Shown piece after piece: positions 1-7,320 of a stretch of 64,000 bases of DNA; within the stretch, counting starts at the first letter, position 1; each line of letters starts with the position of its first letter. The stretch lies in contig JBQNAL010000001.1 of the NCBI GenBank assembly GCA_052170475.1, forward strand, positions 124,001-188,000. Reading direction: 5' to 3'. A model generated the notes under the pieces. The model had not been told where the DNA came from. It did no database searches and saw nothing but the letters and a program-made list of their open reading frames with translations. This stretch comes from CAJPQU01 sp052170475. GTDB lineage: Bacteria; Bacillota; Negativicutes; Selenomonadales; Selenomonadaceae. Position numbers and translations under genes: made by a program.

Positions 1-419
1 CGGTGGCCGTTTGCTTCGCGCTGTGCGGTATGTGGCGCTTGGCACGCTTCAATGTCAATGCCAGTGTGGTGCATGGGTATTTTATGGGCTTGGCGATTCC
101 CGCCGGGGGCTGTTTTGTCGCGACTTCGACCCTGCTCTTTCAGGCCATCGGCTTTGACCCGCATCGGCTGGGCTGGATATATCCTGTCGTCATGCTTTTT
201 GTGGCGTTTTTGATGGTCAGCGAAGTGCATTATCCTGATTTTAAGGGCAAGGGCGAAAAGGTGCACGCAGTCAGCTGGATGGCAACGGCGGCGATTTTGG
301 CGGCCATTCTCTATGTGGGACGTGAGGCGATCCACTTTGCTGTTCTCTTCGCCATTTTTGCTTCGTATGCGTCACTGGGGCTTTTCAATACGTTGGCTGC
401 GCGACTTTTGGGGCGATGA
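1..419 (+). CDS. pssA: CDP-diacylglycerol-serine O-phosphatidyltransferase, C-terminal part (5' end outside window)
   Basis: This is the C-terminal part of a polytopic membrane protein whose start lies before base 1; the reading frame is open from the first bases. The segment CGMWRLARFNV followed by a hydrophobic stretch with GLAIPAGG, and later YPDFKGKG, matches the second half of the PssA branch of CDP-alcohol phosphatidyltransferases. The catalytic CDP-alcohol motif (DGxxARxx8GxxxDxxxD) would lie upstream, so it cannot be checked. About four hydrophobic helices are visible. PssA joins CDP-diacylglycerol and serine into phosphatidylserine at the inner membrane, the precursor of phosphatidylethanolamine, which fits the phosphoethanolamine transferase further on. 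Sixty-five bases separate it from the next gene. Confidence 0.8.
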   Translation, partial: VAVCFALCGMWRLARFNVNASVVHGYFMGLAIPAGGCFVATSTLLFQAIGFDPHRLGWIYPVVMLFVAFLMVSEVHYPDFKGKGEKVHAVSWMATAAILAAILYVGREAIHFAVLFAIFASYASLGLFNTLAARLLGR

Positions 420-484
420 GGGCGCTATGTTTTTGTGTGCGCGATGCGGCGCTTCAAGATTGAGATAAGGGGAGACACGGCTTC

Positions 485-1726
485 ATGACCTATTGGTTTG
501 ACATCGTTATGGTTCCCTTGCAGATTTTTATTTTTCTGTTTACGGTGTATTATTTTTTGATCGGTTTTTGCGGCATGTGGAGGCGGCATGAGGATAAGAT
601 TCTGACGCCAAAGAAGACGTTCGCCGTCATTGTGGCGGCGCACAATGAGCGAGCGGTCATCGGGCAGCTCATTGACAATCTGCAAAAGCTGGAGTATCCA
701 AAGCCCTATTACGATATTTTTGTGGTGGCGGATAACTGCACCGACGATACGGCGGAGATCGCCCGCGCCGCCGGCGCCATTGTCTGTGAGCGCAGGAGCG
801 ACGTCGGAAAGGGCAAGGGGTTTGCCTTGGAGTGGATGTTTGCCCGGCTCTTTTCCATGGAGCGTCAATATGACGCAGTGGTGGTCTTTGATGCCGATAA
901 TTTGGTGCATCCGCGCTTTCTGCTGGAAATGAACAACCGCCTACTCAAAGGGGATCAGCTCATCCAGGGGTATTTGGACGCGAAAAATCCTTATGATACT
1001 TGGGTATCGGGAACCTTTGCCATCGCCTTTTGGGTGATCGATCACATTTGGCATCTGGCAAAGACGAATATTGGTCTGTCCTCGGTGCTTGGGGGGACGG
1101 GAATGTGTATCACTACGGAGGTATTGAAGCGTCACGGCTGGGGGGCGACCTGTCTCACCGAGGACATGGAGTTTACCATGAAGTCTTTGGTGGAGGGGAT
1201 TAAGACGACGTGGGCGCATGACGCCATCGTCTATGACGAAAAGCCGCTGACCTTTATGCAGTCTTGGAATCAGAGAAAGCGCTGGGCGCAGGGACAGTTT
1301 GACGTGGCGCATCGCTTCATCCCGAAAATGCTCAAGGCGGGGTTCGAGCGACGGGACATTCGAATTTTAGACGGTTGTCTTCATCTCTTGCAGCCCCATT
1401 TCCTGCTCTTGTCCACGTTCTTCGTCATCGTCAGTTACGTGCAGTCGGTGTTTCCGCCTTTTTATACGAACATTTATGCGTTCATGCCGTCGCAGCTCAT
1501 GACGGTCATCATGCTGGGGCAATATATTTTACCCATCATCATTTTGCTCAAGATTCATGTGAAGTGGAAGGCGTGGCTGTATCTGATCCTGTACCCGATC
1601 TTCATTTATTCGTGGATCCCCATCGTTTTTTTAGGGTTTCTCCATCGCAACGAGCATGAATGGAGCCATACGCAGCACACGCGGGCGCTTTCTTACGGGG
1701 ACTTGGTGGGTAAAGAAAAGGTTTGA
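485..1726 (+). CDS. Membrane-anchored family 2 glycosyltransferase
   Basis: A 413-residue processive-type GT2 enzyme. One N-terminal membrane helix (about residues 9-29) is followed by the GT-A domain with VIVAAHNE, VVADNCTDDT, the DxD-like FDADN metal/nucleotide site, the TED motif and the QRKRW (QxxRW) acceptor motif near residue 260. Three or four C-terminal helices close it (about 300-390). This architecture is that of BcsA/NodC-like polysaccharide synthases and of N-acetylglucosaminyl or glucosyl transferases for exopolysaccharide or lipids. The substrate cannot be told from sequence. The start has an AAGGGGAG ribosome site about 10 bases upstream. It may be cotranscribed with pssA; a terminator-like hairpin follows its stop. 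Confidence 0.85.
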   Translation: MTYWFDIVMVPLQIFIFLFTVYYFLIGFCGMWRRHEDKILTPKKTFAVIVAAHNERAVIGQLIDNLQKLEYPKPYYDIFVVADNCTDDTAEIARAAGAIVCERRSDVGKGKGFALEWMFARLFSMERQYDAVVVFDADNLVHPRFLLEMNNRLLKGDQLIQGYLDAKNPYDTWVSGTFAIAFWVIDHIWHLAKTNIGLSSVLGGTGMCITTEVLKRHGWGATCLTEDMEFTMKSLVEGIKTTWAHDAIVYDEKPLTFMQSWNQRKRWAQGQFDVAHRFIPKMLKAGFERRDIRILDGCLHLLQPHFLLLSTFFVIVSYVQSVFPPFYTNIYAFMPSQLMTVIMLGQYILPIIILLKIHVKWKAWLYLILYPIFIYSWIPIVFLGFLHRNEHEWSHTQHTRALSYGDLVGKEKV

Positions 1727-1743
1727 AGGTCAAAGCGTTTCTT

Positions 1744-1768
1744 TCTCCCTCCATGAGGGAGATTTTTT
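1744..1768 (+). terminator. Intrinsic terminator hairpin or attenuator between the glycosyltransferase gene and queD
   Basis: TCTCCCT, a 5-base loop and AGGGAGA form a perfect 7-bp stem followed directly by seven T residues. The queD ribosome site AAGGAG begins only five bases after the T run, so there is no room for a promoter between them. It either ends the upstream transcript, with queD read by leak-through, or acts as an attenuator for queDE. Confidence 0.75.
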
Positions 1769-1784
1769 TATGAAGGAGTACAAA

Positions 1785-2168
1785 ATGTTTGAAATGCAGG
1801 TGACAGGTACCTTTGACGCGGCACATCACCTTCGCGGCTATCGAGGGAAATGCAGCCGTCTTCACGGGCATACTTGGACGGTAGAACTGTCCGTCGCGGG
1901 GGAGGAGGTTGACGAAGTGGGCATGTTGGTGGATTTTCGGGATCTCAACAGGCTCCTCAAAGATACGCTCGAGCCGATGGATCATCAATATCTCAATGAC
2001 TTACCGCCCTTTCGCGAGATGAATCCTACGGCAGAGAACATCGCAAAATATCTGTATGAAACCTTAGCGCCGCATCCCCTGTTTAGCGGCCGTAACGCTC
2101 GCCTCGCCAGCGTGCGGGTGTGGGAGTCGGCGCACTCCTCCGTGCGTTACAGTGGAGTTGCTTCATGA
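1785..2168 (+). CDS. queD: 6-carboxy-5,6,7,8-tetrahydropterin synthase
   Basis: QueD converts 7,8-dihydroneopterin triphosphate to 6-carboxytetrahydropterin, the second step of 7-deazaguanine (preQ0/queuosine) synthesis. The T-fold family signs are FDAAHHL, the catalytic Cys in CSRLHGHTW with its zinc histidines, VDFRDLN, MDHQYLN and the C-terminal E-SVRY segment. ATG 1785 is chosen because AAGGAG sits 6 bases before it (1773-1778); this gives 127 residues, normal for the family. An upstream in-frame ATG at 1770 falls at the end of the terminator T run and lacks a ribosome site. The stop overlaps the queE start as ATGA, indicating translational coupling. Confidence 0.92.
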   Translation: MFEMQVTGTFDAAHHLRGYRGKCSRLHGHTWTVELSVAGEEVDEVGMLVDFRDLNRLLKDTLEPMDHQYLNDLPPFREMNPTAENIAKYLYETLAPHPLFSGRNARLASVRVWESAHSSVRYSGVAS

Positions 2169-2896
2169 CGGAAAATGTCATTGAGATCTTTTCTTCCGTG
2201 CAGGGGGAAGGGCTTTACGTCGGCTATCGACAGGCCTTTTTGCGCTTGGAGGACTGCAATCTGCACTGTCGCTACTGCGATACGGCGCATGAACGTGGGG
2301 GGCACCCCGTTTGTCGGGTGCAAATGGATGTGGATGAACCGGTCTTTCGGGATGTCCCTAATCCCCTTTCCGCGCAGGCGGCAGCGGCGTATTTGGCGGT
2401 TTACACGAAGGTGGTTCCCCATCAGGCGGTGAGCCTTACGGGCGGGGAGCCTCTGCTGCATCCGGCATACATTCGGGAATTGGCGTCGCTCCTTACGACG
2501 CCCCTCCTCTTGGAAACGAATGGCACTTTGCCGGAGGCTCTAGAGCGCGTGCTTCCTGCTGTGGACATCGTCAGTATGGACATCAAGTTGCCGAGCTTGA
2601 CGGGGCAGGACGTCTGGGCGATACAGCGCGCATTTTTGCGCGTGGCGCGGGAAAAGGAAGTCTATGTCAAGATTGTGGTGGGCGGCGAAGTCTCTCTGGC
2701 GGAATTGGAGCGCGCCTTCGCTTTAGTCGCCGGTGTCGATTCCCGCATTCCGTTGATCTTGCAGCCGGTCACGCCCTTTGGCGGCGTGACGGCGCCAGAG
2801 CCGTCCTTTATGCTGAAAGCGCAGCGGCAGGCGCTCGACGTGTTGCGCCAGGTGAGGGTGATCCCACAGACCCATGTGCTGATGGGACAGCAGTAG
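2165..2896 (+). CDS. queE: 7-carboxy-7-deazaguanine synthase (radical SAM)
   Basis: QueE rearranges 6-carboxytetrahydropterin to 7-carboxy-7-deazaguanine using S-adenosylmethionine and a [4Fe-4S] cluster. The N-terminal FSSVQGEGLYVGYRQAFLRL is the family signature and the cluster motif is CNLHCRYC (CX3CX2C). SLTGGEPLLHP is the SAM-binding GGE-type motif, and LETNGTLP and VSMDIKLPS follow. About 243 residues, typical for Gram-positive-style QueE. It overlaps queD by four bases. No queC or queF is seen in the window, so the rest of the pathway must be elsewhere or the precursor is salvaged downstream. Confidence 0.93.
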   Translation: MTENVIEIFSSVQGEGLYVGYRQAFLRLEDCNLHCRYCDTAHERGGHPVCRVQMDVDEPVFRDVPNPLSAQAAAAYLAVYTKVVPHQAVSLTGGEPLLHPAYIRELASLLTTPLLLETNGTLPEALERVLPAVDIVSMDIKLPSLTGQDVWAIQRAFLRVAREKEVYVKIVVGGEVSLAELERAFALVAGVDSRIPLILQPVTPFGGVTAPEPSFMLKAQRQALDVLRQVRVIPQTHVLMGQQ

Positions 2897-2920
2897 ATCG
2901 TTTGCGTATAGAGGAGATGT

Positions 2921-4657
2921 ATGAGCAACCATGGTGGAGGGAGAGGCGTGCTGAAGGCTGGATGGGAATGGATACGGCGCTGCTTCAGTGAGAACAGCGG
3001 CTTTATCTGGATATTGTTCTTCTTGAATTATGTGACGTTGGCTTGGTCGCTGCTCGCAGCGGGTGACGATTGGCATTTCATGGAGTATGGCAGCGCGCTT
3101 TTTTTGGCTATTTTTGCATTGACGCTTGCGCTGCACACGATTTTACATGAGCGGCCAGTGACTTTTCGGCGTTTGAAAGGAGGGCTGCTCCTCTTATCGT
3201 TCCTGCCTTTCGTCGTAGAATTTTTCGTCATGTACAGCTACGGTGCTTTGATCGGCGTGGGCATCGTGAATTCCATTTTAGAAACGAACATGAAAGAGGC
3301 CGAAGAGTTTTTTGCCATGTACGTTGGCTGGCGCGAGATCGCGGGCGCCTTTCTTCTTGTGGGGGGCGTTTTCGCGGCTTGGCGGCTTCGCCTTTGGGCA
3401 CGGCTCTCTATCCCCGTGGTGTGGCAGAACTGGTTCTTGGCGGGAGGGCTATTGCTGGCGGGCGGGATCGCGTTTCCTGCGCTGCCGGCATATGCCGACT
3501 TTATGCTCTCGGAGATGCTCCCCATTCAGCGCATCTGCATGGCGACGGGGACGGCTGTGGAAAATATTGCCGCCTACCACCGGTTGGCGGACAAGCTGAA
3601 CACCGACGTCCACATCGTGGAGAACCGCAGCAAGATCCAAAACATCGTATTCATTTTAGGAGAAGCGACGAACCGCAACCACATGCACCTTTACGGTTAC
3701 CCCCTGCCCAATACGCCGCATTTTGACGAAATGGCGGCAAAGGGAGACATCTGCGTCTTTCAGGATGTCATCAGTCCCCATTCCACGACGATCGCCGTCT
3801 TGAGCAAGCTGTTCACCTTTTGTGATTATGAATCGGAGAAGCCGTGGTATGAATACCACAATCTCATCGATGTGATGAATGCGGCGGGCTATCGAACGTT
3901 TTGGCTGTCCAATCAGGAAAGCTCTGGGATATGGGGAAACGTCGCACAGCTTTACGCCAATCACAGTACATGGCATAAATTTACCCGTATCCGTGATTCG
4001 CGGGAGGATACGGGGATTTTAGATGAGTGCTTATTTCCCCTCTTGGAGGAGGCGCGGGAAAAGCATTCCGGGGATAGGAATTTTTACGTCCTCCACCTCA
4101 TGGGGGGGCATGGTCTTTACTATAACCGTTATCCCTATGCGTTCCATAAATTCACCGACGAAGATATTCGGCTTCCGGTATCCAAGCATTTCAAGGAGAT
4201 TGTGGCGCAGTATGACAACGCACTTTACTACAATGACTACATTGTCCACCACATCATAGAAACCTTTCAAGACGATGAGGCGATTGTCATCTATGTGCCG
4301 GATCACGGGGAAGCGGTGTACGATGAGGGCAGTGTCGCTGGCCACATCGAGGAGAATCCGAACCGTCACATGATTGAGATTCCTGTCATTGTCTGGGCTT
4401 CGAAGAAATTTAAGGAGAAGTACCCGGACAAGTGGGGAGCCTTTCAAAGGGCGGTGAACCGCCCGTACATGACGGATGATATGATTCATACGATCCTTGA
4501 TTTAGCGGACATTTCCACGGAGGATTATCAGCCGGAGAAGAGCCTCATCAACCCCCTGTTTGACGCTTCCAGGCCACGGATTTTCAGCAATATGGACTAT
4601 GACAGAGAGATTCGCCCGAAGGGGCAGACCGCAAGGGGGGATGCGGAAGATTCCTGA
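2921..4657 (+). CDS. Phosphoethanolamine transferase (EptA/CptA/alkaline-phosphatase superfamily)
   Basis: A 578-residue inner-membrane enzyme expected to move phosphoethanolamine from phosphatidylethanolamine to lipid A or LPS core. Five hydrophobic helices occupy roughly residues 28-190, followed by a sulfatase-fold domain. The domain carries GEATNRNHMHLYGYPLPNTP, with Thr250 the likely nucleophile, then LHLMGGHGLYY and the metal site YVPDHGE. The GEAT-NRNHM wording is nearer CptA-type than classical EptA. The enzyme only makes sense with an outer membrane, supporting a didermic host. A GAGGAG site lies 4 bases before ATG 2921; an in-frame GTG at 2948 behind a purine-rich stretch is an alternative start. 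Whether it alters polymyxin sensitivity cannot be judged. Confidence 0.87.
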   Translation: MSNHGGGRGVLKAGWEWIRRCFSENSGFIWILFFLNYVTLAWSLLAAGDDWHFMEYGSALFLAIFALTLALHTILHERPVTFRRLKGGLLLLSFLPFVVEFFVMYSYGALIGVGIVNSILETNMKEAEEFFAMYVGWREIAGAFLLVGGVFAAWRLRLWARLSIPVVWQNWFLAGGLLLAGGIAFPALPAYADFMLSEMLPIQRICMATGTAVENIAAYHRLADKLNTDVHIVENRSKIQNIVFILGEATNRNHMHLYGYPLPNTPHFDEMAAKGDICVFQDVISPHSTTIAVLSKLFTFCDYESEKPWYEYHNLIDVMNAAGYRTFWLSNQESSGIWGNVAQLYANHSTWHKFTRIRDSREDTGILDECLFPLLEEAREKHSGDRNFYVLHLMGGHGLYYNRYPYAFHKFTDEDIRLPVSKHFKEIVAQYDNALYYNDYIVHHIIETFQDDEAIVIYVPDHGEAVYDEGSVAGHIEENPNRHMIEIPVIVWASKKFKEKYPDKWGAFQRAVNRPYMTDDMIHTILDLADISTEDYQPEKSLINPLFDASRPRIFSNMDYDREIRPKGQTARGDAEDS

Positions 4658-4658
4658 G

Positions 4659-5444
4659 TTATGTTTGATTGCCCATGTAGCGACGGTAGGTGGCAGCCAT
4701 TTCTTTTCGATTCTGGACAGGTGGCCAGAGTTCTCCTACATGATTTTTTCGCAGTGCGGCGGCTAAGTGGGGGTAGATGAGGGGATTTTCGTCCGTGAGC
4801 GTTTTGATCAGGGATTTTACCCTCTGGCGCATGGTGTTTCCGTCTCTTGGACAGGGCGATGGGAGGGGCGTCATGCCGTAGAGATGCACGGCCTCTCGGA
4901 TCTCCTCTTCTCGTAGGTAAATGAGGGGGCGGATCACGGTGAGATCGGTGCGGTCGAGGTAGGTCTTGGGGGCGAAGGTTTGGATTTGTCCGGCGTAGAG
5001 GAGGCTCATGAGGAGGGTTTCCACCGCGTCGTCGTTGTGGTGGGCGTAGGCGATCTTATTGCAGCCTTGTTCCTTCGCGTAGCGGTTGATGGTGCCGCGC
5101 CGAAAGAATGCGCAGGTGTAGCAGGCGCTTTTCCCCTCGGCGGCTTCGATCATGGCGGCGATGTCCACGGTTTGCGCCGCAAAGGGAATGTGGAGGGACT
5201 CGCTGAATCGGCGCAGCGCCTCGGTGTCAAAGTCGGGGCTGAAATTCGGATTGACGGTGAAGGCACGCAGGGAAAAATGTTTTTTTAAGCGCTCCTTCAC
5301 CATGGCCATGGCATAGGTTAAAAATAGGCTGTCCTTGCCACCGGAGAGGCCGATGAGGATGGTGTCGCCTTCGGCGATGAGATCAAATTCCACGATGGCG
5401 CGGAGGATTTTGCTGAAATAGACTTGCGGCAGTGCGTACTTCAT
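4659..5444 (-). CDS. ttcA: TtcA-like PP-loop tRNA 2-thiolation ATPase
   Basis: A 261-residue PP-loop enzyme with the adenylation motif SGGKDS near residue 35, CYTC (two cluster cysteines) near 111, and a third Cys in SPCPRDG. That is the pattern of [4Fe-4S]-dependent TtcA/TtuA-type tRNA thiolases. In TtcA proper the product is 2-thiocytidine at position 32 of certain tRNAs. The conserved HHNDDAVETLLM segment also fits. A TATAAT box on the minus strand (5467-5472) and an AAGGAA site precede the ATG. The gene is convergent with the phosphoethanolamine transferase gene, with one base between the two stop codons. A relative acting on another tRNA position cannot be excluded. Confidence 0.87.
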   Translation of the reverse strand: MKYALPQVYFSKILRAIVEFDLIAEGDTILIGLSGGKDSLFLTYAMAMVKERLKKHFSLRAFTVNPNFSPDFDTEALRRFSESLHIPFAAQTVDIAAMIEAAEGKSACYTCAFFRRGTINRYAKEQGCNKIAYAHHNDDAVETLLMSLLYAGQIQTFAPKTYLDRTDLTVIRPLIYLREEEIREAVHLYGMTPLPSPCPRDGNTMRQRVKSLIKTLTDENPLIYPHLAAALRKNHVGELWPPVQNRKEMAATYRRYMGNQT

Positions 5445-5466
5445 GCGTGGTCACTTCCTTTGCGCC

Positions 5467-5495
5467 ATTATAGCGCAGACGGGGGGAAAAATATA
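5467..5495 (-). promoter_or_regulatory. Probable promoter of the ttcA-like gene
   Basis: Read on the minus strand, TATAAT occupies 5472-5467 and a weak -35 (TATATT) lies 17 bases upstream. The start codon follows 22 bases after the -10, with AAGGAA between, so the leader would be very short. Confidence 0.5.
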
Positions 5496-5504
5496 GCGGG
5501 ATGG

Positions 5505-5533
5505 TTTCCCTTCCTGCGCAGTTGTTGTATAAT
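5505..5533 (+). promoter_or_regulatory. Probable sigma-70-type promoter of the pyrophosphatase gene
   Basis: A perfect TATAAT at 5528-5533 is preceded at 17 bases by TTTCCC (3 of 6 matches to the -35 consensus). It diverges from the ttcA promoter in the same 150-base intergenic region. Confidence 0.55.
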
Positions 5534-5595
5534 TAAAAAGATTGTAAGTATACAGTTACGTTTGAATGAACATCACGGGGAAGGGGTTTTCCTTT

Positions 5596-7242
5596 ATGAG
5601 CAGTACGAAACCTATTTATGTCATCGGACATCGCAATCCGGACACCGATTCGGTTTGTTCCGCGATCGGGTATGCCGCCCTGAAACGTGCCCAAGGAAAG
5701 GACGCCGTGGCGGCGCGTACCGGCCCCGTCAATGCGGAGACGAAGTATGCCTTGGAGTATTTTGGCGTGGAAGCGCCGCTCTTTTTGCCGGATCTCTATC
5801 CTCGGGTCAAGGATATTATGCTGACCAATGATACCGTCGTACAAGAGACGGATACACTGCATTATTTAGGGCAGGTCATGCAGAAACATTCGCTCCGCTC
5901 CGTACCGGTGACGAATGAGGAAGGGCTTTTGGCCGGGATCGTCACGGTCAGCGATTTGGCGCAGCGCTACTTTGAAGAGATCAATATGCAGAATTTGGAT
6001 AAGGCGGGCGTCTCCAAGAGGGCGGTCATCTCCATTACGGAAAGCGAGGTCTTGGTAGAGGAGGACGAGACGGCGCTGGTTAAGGGGACGGTGCGCATCG
6101 TGTCCGGCAGTCGGCACACGGTGGAAAAGCTCATTCATGCCGGCGATGTGGTGCTCGTGGGGGAAGGCCGGTATGAGTCCATGATGGAGATCCTCCAGCG
6201 CGACATCGCGTGTCTCATCATCACCGATGAGGGGAACGTGGCGGAGGACGTACTGGAAAAAGCCAGGGAAAATCATATCTTGGTGGCGAGGACGCCGTAT
6301 GATGCCTACACGGCGGCGCGGCTCATCAATCAGTGCGTTCCCGTGGGCTACATTATGAAAAAGAGCATGATTTCGTTTGAGATGCAGCAGCTACTGAGCG
6401 ATATTAAGGGAACCATCGCTTCGACGAATTTCCGCAATTATCCTGTGGTGGAGCACGGCCGCCTGATCGGTCTCGTCAGTCGGGATAACCTGATGGTGCC
6501 GGAGCCGGAGCAGATCATTTTAGTGGATCACAACGAGCGGGGTCAGGCGATTGAGGGGATCGAAAACGCGCGCATCCTCGAGATCATTGATCATCATCGG
6601 TTGGGCGGGATGCAGACCGGCGAGCCGATCTATATTCGGGAAGAACCCGTAGGCTGTACGGCTACCATCGTCGCCAATATGTATTGGCAGAACGAAGTGG
6701 AAATTCCGCGCACCATCGCGGGGCTGCTCCTCTCGGCCATCATCTCCGATACCGTTCTCTTCAAATCGCCGACCTGTACGGCTTACGATACGAGGACGGC
6801 GGAACGGCTCGCGGACATCGCCGGGGTGAAGACAGTGCAGTACGGGATGGATATGCTGCAGGCGGGTTCCGGGATCGGTACGATGTCGCCCATGGAGATC
6901 GCGAAAAAGGATCTGAAGGAGTTTCAGTTTGGCGACTATCATGTCCTGATCAGCCAGATCTCGGTCATGGGGTACGAAGAGATCCTAAAGCTCAAAGAGC
7001 GCCTCTTAGAGTGCATGACGGCGGTCTGCGAGCAGGAGGGGTTCGACATGAGCATCCTCATGGTGACCAATATTTTAGAGGAAAGTACGGAACTTCTCTA
7101 CGTGGGATCGCCAAAGACGCTCATCGGGGACGCGTTCCAAAAAGATGCCTCGGGCAATTCCATTTTCCTGCCTGGCGTCATGTCGAGGAAAAAACAGATC
7201 GTCCCGCCCCTTTCGGAGGCTGTGCGGCGGCTTCAGGTCTGA
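5596..7242 (+). CDS. ppaC: Manganese-dependent inorganic pyrophosphatase with regulatory CBS and DRTGG domains
   Basis: A family II (DHH) pyrophosphatase that hydrolyses cytoplasmic pyrophosphate. The catalytic N-terminal motif GHRNPDTDS begins near residue 9. It is interrupted by a first CBS motif (about 65-120), a DRTGG domain (about 125-245) and a second CBS motif (about 250-305). The DHH parts then resume with VDHNE, IDHHR, SDTVLFKSP and a DHHA2 C-terminal domain. Known CBS-PPases are inhibited by AMP/ADP and activated by ATP and diadenosine polyphosphates, so an energy-state-gated enzyme is expected. ATG 5596 has GGGGAAGGGG 9 bases upstream; an in-frame ATG at 5566 has none. A strong terminator follows. 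Confidence 0.93.
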   Translation: MSSTKPIYVIGHRNPDTDSVCSAIGYAALKRAQGKDAVAARTGPVNAETKYALEYFGVEAPLFLPDLYPRVKDIMLTNDTVVQETDTLHYLGQVMQKHSLRSVPVTNEEGLLAGIVTVSDLAQRYFEEINMQNLDKAGVSKRAVISITESEVLVEEDETALVKGTVRIVSGSRHTVEKLIHAGDVVLVGEGRYESMMEILQRDIACLIITDEGNVAEDVLEKARENHILVARTPYDAYTAARLINQCVPVGYIMKKSMISFEMQQLLSDIKGTIASTNFRNYPVVEHGRLIGLVSRDNLMVPEPEQIILVDHNERGQAIEGIENARILEIIDHHRLGGMQTGEPIYIREEPVGCTATIVANMYWQNEVEIPRTIAGLLLSAIISDTVLFKSPTCTAYDTRTAERLADIAGVKTVQYGMDMLQAGSGIGTMSPMEIAKKDLKEFQFGDYHVLISQISVMGYEEILKLKERLLECMTAVCEQEGFDMSILMVTNILEESTELLYVGSPKTLIGDAFQKDASGNSIFLPGVMSRKKQIVPPLSEAVRRLQV

Positions 7243-7252
7243 GTCAAGAACA

Positions 7253-7285
7253 AACAGGCTGCCGAGTGTGTCGGCAGCCTGTTTT
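7253..7285 (+). terminator. Rho-independent terminator after ppaC
   Basis: A perfect 13-bp stem (AACAGGCTGCCGA at 7253-7265 and its complement at 7271-7283) with a 5-base loop ends in TTTT. It separates the pyrophosphatase from the pcrA-ligA genes. Confidence 0.92.
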
Positions 7286-7320
7286 CTGCGCGATGGGCAG
7301 CGGAATACAGGAGGATACGG

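Noticed and set aside
1727..1784. preQ1 riboswitch before queD
   Set aside because: The location is right, but I could not find the pseudoknot pairing and A-rich tail of class I or the class II layout.
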